DNA of 64,000 nucleotides. Source: Durusdinium trenchii (taxonomy: Eukaryota; Sar; Dinophyceae; Suessiales; Symbiodiniaceae). Every line of letters begins with the position of its first letter. The stretch's first letter is position 1. The position numbers were made by a program, and so were the translations under genes. Below, piece by piece: positions 32,305 to 44,431 of the stretch. The notes beneath the pieces were generated by a model. The model saw only the letters and a list, made by a program, of their open reading frames with translations. It was not told the DNA's origin and did no database searches. The stretch is taken from assembly GCA_963970005.1 (NCBI GenBank), contig CAXAMN010021374.1, forward strand, positions 889,204 to 953,203, read 5' to 3'.

Positions 32305-35300
32305 ATGGTATTTTGGCTTTGCCTACCGCTTTGCATTGCCAATTTTCTGACAGTGTTTGCTGAGTGGATCAATGAAACCGTGAACTCGCCCTTCCAACCT
32401 GTTGGACGGTCTGTGCAAGCTGCTGCTTGGGATTCTGCAAGCCAACAGCTTTGGATCCATGCTGGTAATGAACAGCTAGTCCTGGAAGACCTATGGACCT
32501 TTGATTTTGAAAGCAGAACTTGGGATCTGAAGCAGCAACGACGACAATACAGACCCTCTGCGCGTTCAGACCATGTGGCTGTTTGGGATCCTGAGAGGCG
32601 ATCTTTGTGGATTCATGGTGGGTTTACCGGTACCGTCGGACCCCATAACAAGTTCTTTGGAGATCTCTGGAGGTATTCGGGCAACAGCTGGACTCTGGAA
32701 GCCGACGAGACCGTGTATGGACCAAGTCCCCGAAGCGATCACGTGGCAGTGTGGGATGCGGCCAGTTCCACGCTTTGGATCCATGGCGAAAAAAACGGAC
32801 ATGGCATCCTTCTGGGAGATCTCTGGAGATTCGACTCTCCTCCCAACAGACCTTCCTGGTCCTGGAGCCGTGTGGTTGACAATGAGCCGCCTTCGGCGCG
32901 AGCTCATCATGTGGCTGTTTGGGATGACACCAATGCTGCCATTTGGGTTCATGGTGGATATGATGGAGGTCTCTTAGCTGGAAAGAACACAACAATTCAA
33001 TCAAAAAAACATGTTGGACTCTTGCAGATCCTTCAACCTATATTATATGCCAACAAGATGCATTGACAACTCCAGTGGCAAGTCAAGTAGTTGCAATGTT
33101 GAGGGTAGTAAGCTTCCCGAATCAAGTACTACACCGGTGAAAACTAACACGTTCGCCAAACACATATATGTTTCCTTTTTTGGCATATGTTCGTCTAGTT
33201 TCGGAGCGGACACCGTTGAGACTAACCTAGACCAAATTCAGATATGCCATGGTGGGCCCTACGGGTACTTGGCAGGGTCCATGTTAGCCTCCACCGGGCT
33301 ATGTTGACCTCTAAGGCGCGGTCTATGTTAGCCTGCGTTCAGTTTATAGTCAGATTTGCAGTTGGTCCATGTTAGTGTCAAAAACGATCATAGACTGAGA
33401 GTGGGAACGGTCCATGTTAGTGAGGGTCCAGAAATTGCCAAAAAAAGCGCTAATACCGTTTCCCCAGGAAGTCACTGTTTCCGGTGGTCCATGTTAAAGC
33501 GCACTTGAAATTGAGCTCTGGTCTATGTTGTGTTTCCCCGGAGTAATCATAATCGACAGAGGTTCTCTTTGCCTTTCCTCTGGGTTTGATGCGATTCCGG
33601 AAGGGAAGGTCGTTTTCGTGTTTTTTGTTCTAAAACAACTCGCTGTTGGGCCTGGGTGGCCGTTGACCTGCGCGGCCTGAAGACTGCGCTGAGGCTTGAG
33701 TGGCTCTGTCTTGCGCCGAGATTTGTTGAAGTTCGACACTAACACGAATCGCTGGACCTGGATCTCCAACGGTGGTCCATCGGGCCGAGCGTATCATGTC
33801 GGTGCTTGGGACCCCACCAATCTCGCCATTTGGATTCACGGTGGATTCGACGGGTTGGCACGGCGAGATCTCTGGAAGTTCAACACACAGACACGGATAT
33901 GGGATCTAGTTACAGAGCAGCAAGGGCCGTCACGACGCTTCAATCATGCCGCTGCTTGGGATATCAAGAGCATGTCCTTTTGGGTACATGGTGGCTACTC
34001 TGATGGCAATGTTGCACGCGATTTGTGGAGGTTTCATGTTACGACCACATCTACAACCTGGACCACCTCAAGCTCGTCGAGCTCGTCCAGGACGACCTCC
34101 ACAAGCAAAACCAGAACAACAATCACGTCAACAAGTTCAACAACAATTAGCACCTCCAGCACAATGACCACTTCAAGCACAACAAAGACCTCAAGCACAA
34201 CAAGCACTTCTACTTCAAGCACTACGCTCAGCAGCACCACAACCAGCAAAACTACTACCCAAAGCACAACATCAAGCACGACCCCTTCGACGACCACTTC
34301 CATCACGACCACTTCCACCACGACCACCACAACTACTACCCAAAGCACAACATCAAGCACGACCCCTTCGACAACCACTACCTACAGCACCACTACAACA
34401 TCTCACACAATCACCACAACCAGCAAAACCTCCACCACCAAGACCTCTACCACCAGCACTACGTTCACATCGACATCCTCCAGCACAATCAGCAGTACAA
34501 GCACGATCACCAGGTCCAGCTCCACATCATCAACTGGAACCTTTACAACCTCCACAAGCAGCACTGTGACTGTGACCACTACAGCTTGTCCAGACTTGGC
34601 TATTGCCATTGTTTGCCCGGCAGTTGGGGTGTTGATTGCGACTCTTGCTGCTTTGGTTGCATGGCGGTGCTTGAGGCGAAGGTTCATTGTTATACCGGTG
34701 CCACCACCATTGCCACCACCACCAGAGTGCATTCCACATCCACCCATGTTGCCTTTTCCCGTTGAAGAAGTCTATGTCCTTCCCCTTTACAGTTGCGTGG
34801 AGGCACTCACAGAGTCAGCTCCTCAAGCCCGCTGCAAGAGCCTGAAAGGGTCTTCCTGCTTAAGGCTTGCAGGCTTTCCGGACTTGTATCCAAGGAAGCT
34901 TTGCTCAATCGCCCCTGTGAGGCACATAAGCATCGACATCAAACCAGCAGCACCTTCATTCCAGCGTGTCATCCGGCCTCAACTGGGGACGCCAACACCG
35001 GGACCCTACCCAAATGTGTCCAGCAGGCATTGTTGCAAAGAGCCTCTCCGGACCTGCAACAGCCAACCGCCGCTCCGGACACCCCCTTCGGTCGGTCAGG
35101 CAAGACCAGCTTTCCAGCAACCAGAGCCTTTGCTGGAAATCATTCGACAAGTGCCTATTGTCCGTGGAGCGCGAGGCAGTCTGGAGCATTTGGTAGGCGA
35201 TTTGCCATGTTTGAACTTGGACAGAGGCATGAGAAGAGTATGCCAGCCCGTTCTCTACTCATACATAGACATGACACCGCAGTTGGAACATTTGACCGTC

Positions 35301-35762
35301 GTGAGGACTATTGTGGAAGTAGATCAGCCGCATGCCTTTCCAATGCAGGGACCAGCTTTGACTCTGCGACCATGCCTGGCATATGAACCGGCTACACAGA
35401 AGCCACGGGCTCTGAGACTTCCGCAAAGTGCGCCCAGTCTTTGTGTACCAGCTCGGACTCCTCCATATGTCAGACTACCATGCTTCCTACAGACACTGGA
35501 TCCACCACCGTGTGCTCCACTATGTGGTCCTCCATGTGTGCCACCAATGTGTTTACCTGATCCTCCACCTACTCCACCATCTCCAGGTGATCCAAGTTCA
35601 CGTCGAAGGTCCAGGACCCAGGATGCAACGTCCAGGATGAAACGAAGGGACAGAGATCGGACTCCAGGGCCCGGTTTCTATGAGCCACGAGATCAGAACC
35701 ACTTCGGGTGGATTCCTGGCTTGGTGCCCGGCTTCCCACATGTCCGTCGCCGCTACGACTGA
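32305..35762 (+). CDS. Kelch-repeat type I membrane protein with Thr/Ser-rich stalk
   Basis: Exon 1 is 32305-32968 and exon 2 is 33694-35762; the intron is GT-AG and splits a Gly codon cleanly. The ATG is followed by a hydrophobic signal peptide (FWLCLPLCIANFLTVFA). At least six kelch blades follow, each with the pattern WD-x-LWIHGG-x-DLW-F-x-W. A Thr/Ser-only stalk (about 34042-34580) should be heavily O-glycosylated. It contains a duplicated segment, with copies near 34260 and 34340. One transmembrane helix (about 34590-34665, AIVCPAVGVLIATLAALVAW) is stopped by CLRRR, and a 360-residue Pro/Cys-rich cytoplasmic tail ends in Arg-rich sequence. The shape suggests a cell-surface binding or adhesion protein; the ligand is unknown. 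The intron holds a separate repeat cluster. Confidence 0.88.
33275..33530 (+). repeat. GGTCYATGTTAG cluster inside kelch intron
   Basis: Six copies of GGTC(C/T)ATGTTAG or close variants begin near 33276, 33319, 33364, 33409, 33485 and 33519. The first four are spaced about 44-45 bases apart, while the sequence between copies is not itself repeated. The cluster lies wholly inside the 725-base intron. Confidence 0.85.
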
Positions 35763-36597
35763 GTCTAATTAAGAAACATCCATTGCACCTTGCAAGGAGA
35801 AGGAGACCAAAGCTGTCATCCTTGTGCTATCGTAGTCAGTAGACCAAGGCATTGTTTGAAATGTATCGGTCAGCACAAGCCGCAAGCTTGTTCAAATTGT
35901 GATGCCGATCCTCCAAGAGGATATGAGCACTGTTAACTCAATACTGTCACGGCTGCAGAAGCAAGAACAATCTGTACTGTACATGTCTTGCAGTCTTCAT
36001 GTCAGATGGTGATGTTGCACAAGAATGGTGCAGCGGCTTCTGCAGCCTGTCGTATGTTGGCGTACGTTGTGTAGATAGGGTCCGACAAGTGTATACCTAC
36101 GCTTTTCATGGTGAGACAATTGGCTTGCTACTTCCCGTGATGCGGCGCACATGCATTTTTGTGTGCTTTGAATTGTTATCCCCAAAATCAGTTATCATTG
36201 CCGTACTACCTGATTGCTTCAAGGAACGACCACAGTCACAAACCCCGGGGTCGCTGTTTAGCAGCTTCGGCAGCTTCAGCAAAAGTACCAGTCGAAGCAG
36301 TGGACTTTCCCGTAGAATTTAAGCACAGCAGTGCGTCTGGAGTTTCTTACTGGGCGTTTTTGCATGGTTCAAGTGCAGAGCTTGAGCAGCATCGATGGCC
36401 TTGCAAGAGATTTGGGTGCGTACGTGGTCTTTCCCGAATGCTAGGAAGTTGCACATGCCGCGCCTAACCCAGGCAGAGCAGAGCAGCAGGTTGGAGCAAC
36501 AAACACTGGCGACGACATGGCCGAACACCCCAAGATCCGAATGTTCTTCCACAACTACTGGTAACAGGCAGGGACTCATTTCCATCATCGAGCAGCC
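35763..36597. other. Intergenic, kelch to Mpv17-like gene
   Basis: I see no supported gene. Short open frames on both strands overlap one another and show no family resemblance. The stretch must contain the 3' end signals of the kelch gene and the 5' untranslated region of the next gene, but no motif could be identified. Confidence 0.4.
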
Positions 36598-38124
36598 ATG
36601 GTTGTAAGACGAGGCGGCCTATTCTTGTCTCAGATTGGGAGGACGGAGACTTGGTACTTCAAGCAAATCCGAAACGCGTACAATCCCAAACGAAGCTCAG
36701 CAGTGAGGAGACGACCCTTCCTTTTTGGCGTGGCTGTATCAGCTGTGAAAACCTGCGCCTCGGACTTTTTTGCCCAGAAAGTGGTGGAGCAGCGTGAGCA
36801 GGCCCAACCCGTTTTGTTCTCCTTCCACGAGGGGAAGCGTTCTTGTTTCATTTGTGTCCGTGAAAATGATATGTGGCCCAGTGCTAGGCCGTTAGGCTGT
36901 TACAATGGCGCTTCACGTGTTGCTTCCGAACAGAAGAGCTGCTTGTACCTTTGCGTGGGACGACCCCAAAGCCAAATCGGACGACAAAGGTGCTTGCAGG
37001 TGCCTTCCCAGGTGCCTGCCCTTGCCAGGTCGATCTGCGCCGCAACTTTATTTTCTTCATGTGGGGCTTGCTTTACCTTGGAGGCGTGCAATATTTTGTG
37101 CACCTTGGCAATTGATGGCTGCATGCATCCAGTCACCCTGTTTGATGCGGAAATAGTTTTAGCATGCTTGATGCGTTTCTGTTTAGCTTGAACCGGAGTC
37201 TACCCCTTTTCCGACGTTTGCCTTCAAAGAAGCAGCTCCCTCCACTGTCTTGCCACATTCTTTCAGTTTAGGGTGCTATGGCAGTGTAACGGTAAAAACA
37301 TATCGTCACTTTCTTCTCGTGCCAAGCTATGTGCACCTCTTCGCCCGGCGCTGGTTCCCGGACGCCATGAGCTTCGCGGCCAAGAGCTGGCGAGAGAAGT
37401 TGGCCGATCGCCAGGGACAGCGTACGGTGCTGAAGCAGGTGCCGATCGGCGCGGAGAAGAGGGACCAAGGGGCCATGTCTTGAAAGGTCAGTCTTCATAG
37501 TTTTTCAAGGATTGGGACTTGGGTTTTACGTATGCAACATCTCGGGACTAGTTTTGCTCCACAAACCGCCCCTGGGCCTTTCTAGTCCTGTTTTATCCCA
37601 CAAACACGTAGTGAGGTGGTGATATGAGAAGTTTGTTTCTTTTGTTGTTAATCTGCAACTCTTCCTGGTGTTGTGCATCGGCTCACTCTTTTGCTCCTTA
37701 ATGTGGGAATAGCTCAAGACATCTCAAGACAAAGCATAGACAAATCTTTTGGTTCTGACAACCTTTGCCTGTAGCACACCACAAAACCTACTCGAAGAAG
37801 AAGTAAGTGAAGTTGTTAGCCGTTAGCAAAGAAAGAAACGCCTTGGCTTCAAATAATGGACACTCCAAAATATTCAAACAGTCACTTTGCACTAGGCAAA
37901 CACTTCAGAGCTTCACATGTCTTCTGACTTCGGATTGACCTTGTTTTGAAGGTGTTCTTGGATCAGTTCGTGCAGGGATCTCAGACCGTTGGACGTTGAG
38001 TTGCGTAGAATTGTGCCTCCACCTGCTTCCGAGGCATCATCCCTTCATACTCTTCCCGGCCTTCTACCAGGTGAAGGAGTTCATCGAGGGCGGCACAGCT
38101 TCTGAAGGCAGTGCAGTGTGGTGA
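36598..38124 (+). CDS. Mpv17/PMP22 family membrane protein, C-terminal exons not found
   Basis: Five exons join in frame: 36598-36801, 37029-37099, 37327-37438, 37952-37971 (20 bases) and from 38034. Junctions give VVEQREQ+VDLRRNFIFFMWGLLYLGGVQYF, then VYVHLFARRWFPDA, then SWREKLADRQ, VFLDQFV+HHPFILFPAFY and QVKEFIEGG. These follow the Mpv17 order of first helix, D-x-R-R-N, YLGGVQY, the R-x-FP loop, and the D-Q, P and FY-x-KE motifs. The family sits in the inner mitochondrial or peroxisomal membrane and is linked to channel activity and organelle homeostasis. Donors are GC, GC, GT and GC. Reading on reaches TGA at 38122-38124. The usual C-terminal W-x-WP and VP-R segment is missing, so another exon or a truncation is likely. 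Confidence 0.85.
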
Positions 38125-38204
38125 ATGCCACACAACAAACAACTAGAACATACTAGAACTATCTAGTACTAGAATGTACTAGAATTCCTGTGGTTAGAGT
38201 GCTA

Positions 38205-38465
38205 TCAGAGAGACTCTGAGTTCTTCCAGGTTGGCGAAAGTTTCGTCAGAATCAAGTGGAAGATCTCAAGCTCACCTGGTGGCTCAGTGGAGCGGGAGTG
38301 TTTACGGATGTCTACGGTGAGTAGGAGGCTGAAGCCAAAGATCATTGCTGCAAGGTCTGTATGGATCCCTGTCTTTATGCTGAACTTTTCCTTTAGCAGG
38401 TCTCTCAGACTCAGAATCTCAAACTTGCCGTCACGGTCAGAGACCAGAGAGATGTCAAGGTCCAA
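38205..38465 (-). CDS. Candidate minus-strand exon, unrecognised
   Basis: The - strand carries 86 open codons of protein-like sequence (DISLVSDRDGKFEILSLRDL, then KEKFSIKTGIHTDLAAMIF and LLLTVDIRKHS). It reaches CCACCAG|GTGAGC, a good GT donor, near 38275. No family was recognised. If real it would be the only non-retroelement coding piece on the - strand here. Confidence 0.25.
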   Translation of the reverse strand: MDLDISLVSDRDGKFEILSLRDLLKEKFSIKTGIHTDLAAMIFGFSLLLTVDIRKHSRSTEPPGELEIFHLILTKLSPTWKNSESL

Positions 38466-38544
38466 TTTGGATGCGAGTGCCTGTTGTGGCCATCGTTTCC
38501 TTCGGTGGTCCCAGCACAGTTTTTTGTTGCAATGCTTGTTCGTT

Positions 38545-38780
38545 GAAAGAAAGAGAGAGAGAGAGAGGGATAGACAGACCGACGGACGGACGGACAGACA
38601 GACAGACAGAGAGGGAGAGATGGAGCGGGGATGCTAGAAAGTTCAAGGTCGACGTCTGATTCGGCAACCAAGAGGTATGATTCAGGAACCATGATTCGGT
38701 AACAAAGTAACAAAAACCGCTGATTCGGTAACCAAGACCGCTGATTCGGCAACTGGCTGATTCGGTAACCAAACAACCTT
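38545..38780. repeat. (GA)n/(GACG)n/(GACA)n microsatellite and GATTCGGTAACC repeats
   Basis: A compound microsatellite (GAGA, GACG, GACA units) runs from about 38548 to 38620. Five copies of TGATTCGG(T/C)AAC follow at about 38657-38770, some followed by CAAGACCGC. Related phrases (GGTTTCTGAATC) occur in reverse sense near 38980-39025. Confidence 0.75.
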
Positions 38781-41700
38781 TCGTTCACTATAGGAAGAAG
38801 CCTGGGGTTCAGTAACGCAAGCTAATTCGAGAGCCCAAACCGTTGGCTCCGTAACCTAAAGCAATGTCTTGTACCTCAGTTGTTTGGTCACTCAAACAAC
38901 CTGATCATAGAGTTCCAAACCCTTTGCAGCCACGTCGAACGGTATTATCCTGGCCATGGTTCCCACCCATGGCCCCCCTGTTGGTTTCTGAATCGTAGTT
39001 TCCTGATCGCTTGGTTTCTGAACCGGTCAATGTCCAAGCTAGAATGCGTAGGCATGTCCTGCGCTGACAGACTAGGAGCCAGAAATGGTCGATTCCCACA
39101 AGGAACAGCGGCTGAGTGACAATTTGGTGGAAAGAGGAACATAAGCATGAGCACCAAAAAAAAAGGAAGGAAAGCGGCAGGCACACCGTCACTCAAGGCA
39201 CCGTTTGTCCTTTGATGACGTTGTTGAATTCGCCGCAACTGGTGTCCCGAACCGAAGAACCGAAGAACAGGCTTTGACCTGTCTGCCGATGTCTGCCGCA
39301 GTCTGCCAGGTTTTACTACAGCACTTTCTTGCCTTAGAGGTGGGTATTTGGACAGCTGAAGTCCACAAGCACTGCTTTCGATGTGTTCTAGTAAAGCTTT
39401 GTGGGTATATGAACTCATGGACGTTCGTTAGCCTCTTTGCAAGAGTTACAACAAGGCCATGGACTTGTTCGACATAATGTGGCCATATAGTAGGCCCTTT
39501 GTGCTACTTCAGATGCATGTGCACTTCCCACTAGCTGTGACTCGAACCCTTAATTGAAGATTCCTTGCACATTCAACCCTTTGAAGCCTTGCTTGCTGTT
39601 GTCCCTTCTTGCCAAGACCACCTATGAATGTTTTCACTAGGTGACTAAATCTAATCTAGTTTATCTTCAGGGATTGTATCAAGAGCGACGTACGCACCTG
39701 CATTTGTTCTATATAATAGGCTGACCTGACGACCCTGCGTTGTGTTACATGGATGAAGAGCTAGGGAACAACCCTAGACCACAGTTAGTTGCCGTAGTTG
39801 CCTTGGTCATGGTCATTGTTTGCTGAACTACGATAAACTGATGCAAAGTCTTCATACCATAGTGGCTTGCAGGTGCGCCAGAGACTGTTGAATAGCTTTG
39901 CCAGGCTCGGACAGCCTTTGAAACCGTTGCAAGCGGGGTGCAGACTTACCTGATCCTTCACACCCATGCACAGATGTTCAACAGTTTGTGTTAACACGAA
40001 AACGTTGACAAAAAATGCCACACTCGACGCGTTGATTTCACTGCAAGGTGGGAACTGGCCAACTGAACAGCCAAAGAAGCTGAAGTCGAACGGGTTGGAA
40101 TTCATTGGTGTCCTCGAATTGGTACGAAAGGAGGCGTCTTGGCAGCGAGCCTAGTGCCTCACAAAGGTGGCGAATGCCTCGAACTCTTTATTTTTGGAGT
40201 CTCGAATGCCTAGTGCTGAGTGTTTCGGTCTCCACACTCTAGCGAGAAGCGAAGAAAGACTCCTGGGGCATTGAAAAGGACATTTTCTGTGCCTGTAGCA
40301 TTTGCAACCTGTGTTGCTCACCAAGCAGCAATTAGCAGCATGTGGTCTACAGTTGAGCCTCGCATGTGGATGTCGATTTCGGCATCTTTTGTTCTCAAGC
40401 CAAGCATCTCAGACAAGGTCAAAGCTGGTGGAGATTTCAGAATAGAAGATGAGCCATTATTGTGTTGCTTTCATTATATTGTATTATATTATAACTCAAA
40501 AATCGGCATATGTTCAGAAAGAAACAACTTCCGACAGCGGCAGTATCTTTTTGCATGGGCACGGTGTACCATGCCGATAGCAATGCCGGACAGCAAGATG
40601 TTCACAGCCTCTTGCACGACAATTTTACCGTGTCAGGTTTCCCGTGTCCGTAAGGATTTGATGTGCTCGCATGCTCGGAAGCTGACTGAAGGGCAAAAAC
40701 GTCCAGTCTTCAAGACAAGTGGCATGGATTCCATTTGTTGAAACGACATGAAACAATTTGATCGAGTGCGGGAAGCATCCTTGCAAAGCTGAAGCCAGTG
40801 TCTCACCCAGTTTCCGACGGCTGACATCACCTGTGACCGCGTCATTTGGGGTGGCTGAAAAAAGCAGGGCCGAACAATTAAATATCACCCAACACCGATA
40901 GTAGCAATTACTTCTTGTCCTCCACCTGAGCGATGCTTGGCCCAAGAATTCTTGAACCAGATTTTCAGGACAAAGCTGCGTGCTGCGACATCAGTTACCT
41001 TCGTGTACTGTACAATACCCATAGATTGAAGTCATTGAACAAGGAACTCGTGTTGTTGGTGCCAAGTTTGAAGAGCATGAGGCCTTGGCAAACTCTGGGG
41101 TGGGGGTGCATGTGTCTTGGTTGAGAGCCATCACTGGGACCTTTCTGCTTCTGTATGACACAATCCTCACTGACTGAGGTGACATCACCACATGTCGACG
41201 GTCCTTTAGTTGTTTGCTCCCCCTTCAAAGAGGGCTTGGAAGATCTGGGAAGCCTTCAAAGGCTTCAAGCGCTTGGAATAGTCTTGACAGCAACAAACTA
41301 TTTCATTGTCCTCATCTAAAGAACTCTTCAAATGTCTATCTTGATGCATTGGTCGATATTGGTCGGCTAGCTTTTGGTGTGTTGAGACAAATCATAAGAA
41401 ATCTATCTCAGCTCTCCAAGTATGCCACGACAAACACAAAAACATGGATACTTCACAGCATAATATTTAACAAAGGAAGGGACCCCCAATTACGTATGAC
41501 GAAAAGAAGTCTTGCAGCGCAGCAGCATGACGACGTATCGCAAACAGCATGCAAACCAACAGCCATCGTTCCCTCTGAACAATATGTATTGTTCAATGCC
41601 GGAAAGCGAAAACCGAACACCGAAACAGTCGAACAAGGCCGCTCGCCTTCATGTCCGACGGGTCCGACGGGTCCGACAGAACTGTGACTCCAAATGAGAT

Positions 41701-41990
41701 CGTCAGCTGCAGCGCGGACCTTTTCCATGTGAAGTGGTTCAGCGGTTTTCATGCTGTTCTTTGGAACTCCCGCTGTCCATGCAACCAGGGCTCGAGACTT
41801 TTCAACCTGGTTCCCGCTTTGTGGAGCCATGGTCCTTCCGAGCCTCGTCTTGTTTGTCGGCCACGCCTCCGGTTGTCAGCTTGATTTGAATATATTTGAT
41901 GCAAACGTGTGCATGTTGAATCTGCATCCTTATTTGGGGATCATGTTGAGAACTCGTTTTTTGTGTTTTCACACATCCATTGGCCAAGGA
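38781..41990. other. Mostly non-coding
   Basis: No gene was recognised. A protein-like stretch at about 40320-40425 (AAISSMWSTVEPRMWMSIS) is followed by a possible donor and may be an exon, but it stands alone. An A-rich run lies near 39155. Overlapping antisense frames at 40625-40945 and 41453-41830 show no family resemblance. Confidence 0.35.
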
Positions 41991-41999
41991 TTCGCTTTC

Positions 42000-43384
42000 A
42001 TTTTCTCGGCGGCCAGCCCATGGAATCCATGGCGCTTTTCGCCGCGATTTGCCTCTTGGCAGCCATTTGGTATGTGGCATTTGATGACCTGGTTTTTTCA
42101 AGTAGTAACAAAGGCATCGCTACTAGGAGCAAGGACGCTACTAGTAGCTCCTGGCCTTACTACTAGGAACAAGAAGCTACTAGGGAGCAAAGGGCATCGC
42201 TACTAGTAACAAAGGGCATTGCTACGAGCTGTTTTGGAGCAGTTCAAAGGCAAATGGCAACTTGGTAAAATCGATTAATTTCTGCACTGGCGCCTCGTTT
42301 TTTTTGGGGCCAAACAATGACAGGGAGGTAGTTACTTTTATTGTTTCGGGTCAGATATTTCGACATCATGCAAGGTGAAATGATGCCTAGTGCAATGGCA
42401 GTGACATGGTGAAATGATCCCCCAGAACGTCTTCAAAAACGTTCAGAGCATGTGCTTGATTGTCAGGCCATGATTTGATGATCGTCTCCATCGGCTTGCA
42501 GTTGGTGCTGATTGCACTACTGCTCCTATACTATGCTTGGTCGGCATTCCGACTGTGGCGCAAGGGAGCTTCTTGGCAGATCGGCTCGTCGACCAACAAC
42601 TCAGGATGGAAGTCCCGTCCATTCTTGCAAAAGACAGGCCAATTCTTGCAATTGAGCTTGAGTAGCCACTATTGGCGTCCATCTTTTATTGAATTGTATA
42701 AAGCCTTTGATTCTAAGGTTGAATTTTCGGTCTCTTGGCGGCTATTGGAAGGGTCACTTCAACTCGGCTTGATCATTTTCTCTATGAAAGAAACTGAAAT
42801 GCGGGTGTGATGCCTGTCTTTTGAAGCAAAGCCTCAGAGCGGACTAAATGTTCTTGCAGTTCTTCTCTACTCTAGTGTTCCTCTTAATGTTTGGTTTGGC
42901 GATATGGTGCTTCCGAACAGCAAGATCCCGTGCTTCGCAACGCTTGGCTTTGACAGGCGACCTTGGTGCCTACCTTGGAGCAGAAAGTGGCCTTGCCTCC
43001 ACCTGGGCCTGTGCTGATGTGGGCTTCTGGGTTTGGAACTGGATTCCGCTTCCTGTGCGCTTTTAGTTTGACTGCCAATGATGGACCAAGACAAATCTTC
43101 ACAATGAAAGGGCGAAGAAAATGTGTTCTCCAAACAGCTCCAGTGCTGCGTGCTTCTCCCAACATGCTTCTCCCGGCGCGCGGAATTTTTTCCGGCGACG
43201 GCCCACCGTTCAACTCTGGGGAGTCACCTGCGAAAGACGAAAAACAACCGAGGCAGTCCAGTGGGATTTAGACATTCGAGCTATGGTCGATGACCTGAAG
43301 AGCCTTGACTTGTTCGCAGGGTTCCACAGCTCTGCCAAACACGCTGTGTTCATCGAAGAGCGCCCAGAGAATGTTGTTGGCTGA
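42000..43384 (+). CDS. Hypothetical multi-exon membrane protein
   Basis: Four protein-like pieces occur on one strand. About 42010-42100 encodes one hydrophobic helix (MALFAAICLLAAIWYVAF). About 42467-42560 encodes another (IVSIGLQLVLIALLLLYYAW). About 42860-42920 encodes a third (FFSTLVFLLMFGLAIWCFR). The last piece, about 43137-43384, encodes a soluble tail (RNFFRRRPTVQLWGVTCE, then DIRAMVDDLKSLDLFAGFHS) ending in TGA. AG acceptors precede several pieces. A CTAGTA-type repeat lies between the first two. No family was recognised and exact splice sites were not fixed; some pieces may belong to different genes. Confidence 0.35.
42100..42226. repeat. CTAGTA-type dispersed repeat, copy 3
   Basis: It includes CGCTACTAGGAGCAAGG, CTAGTAGCTCCTGGCC and ACTAGGAACAAGAAGC. 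Its order of units matches copies 5 and 8 most closely. Confidence 0.85.
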
Positions 43385-44431
43385 TGTTGCCTGCACAATA
43401 AGACCTATTGCGTAAGATGTTTTCTTGTTTTTGTTTTACTGTATTTGACTATCAGTTGCAGTGTGTCCCTGTGTATTACTATATATATATATATATACAC
43501 CTTTTGAGAAGCTTGAAGGACTGACAGCTCATCTCTACTTTGGCTAAAAGGAAAGAGAGAACCTGTGACGATGTTTGGGACTTTAACCACCTTTTAGAGG
43601 TTTGTTCCATCAGAGTCCATCCAGTGCCTCAATTACGCACACAGGACATTCGAAGGTGTTTGAGGCCAGGTTTCCTTCATTTCCGGTTTCCTATGTTTCC
43701 TTGTTAAGGTGTGGACAACGCTGGGAATAATGCCCACTGTTCGTTTTGAATTATGTTGACAGTTGACAGATTAGACCCTACTGAAAAGTGGAGGGACTGC
43801 CAGAATCACTCAATGTGTGAATCGGCTCCGTTTACTCCGAGGAATGAAGGTCCGTCAGTGGTAGAGCGATATTGCCAGAACGAGGCTTTCATGAACAAAC
43901 TCAGGCAGGCACACAGGTAGTGGCTGTGTGATAGCGCTTCGCAGCAGTGAGTAGGTGGTTGAAATGACGAGATTGGTAAAACGGTTCGGCAGTCCAGGAA
44001 AATAGTGCGGAACGTTGTGTCGCAGAGCGAGATGATCCGCATTACTCAGGAGGTGCCAAACTTTTGCGTTGTTTGCTTTGGAAAGTTGACTCAAAGATTG
44101 GAATGGGGTTTCATTTGTTTGTGACCTGCCGCGAATCCGAAGGTGAGGATGAAGCGAGAGCTCGAGAAGTTTCAGCGGATGAACTTTCAAAAGTCTGCTG
44201 AGGAGGTACAGATTTGCAAAGCACAATTTATAAGTCTAGAGTTGCCCACAAACATGAAAAGAGGGAGCAGCCTCGGGACAGGAAGCTCCAACGGTTTGAT
44301 TTGTCTCACATGTTGTATTTGCAAGAAAATATTTAGGTTATAATAGGCCAAGGCTTGCTCCTTGCATGAGCTTCAATCTTGTCAGTTCCTTTTCTTTCCA
44401 ACAGTTGTTATGCAAGTACTGTACCATGCAG
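43385..44431. other. Non-coding between membrane-protein candidate and repeat-exon gene
   Basis: A (TA)n tract lies at about 43479-43498. I see no supported gene. The region may hold 5' exons of the repeat-exon gene, but no copy of its module was found upstream of 44432. Confidence 0.4.

Noticed and set aside
34034..34747. Val-rich minus-strand frames under the kelch stalk
   Set aside because: They are the antisense of the Thr/Ser repeat codons and have no independent support.
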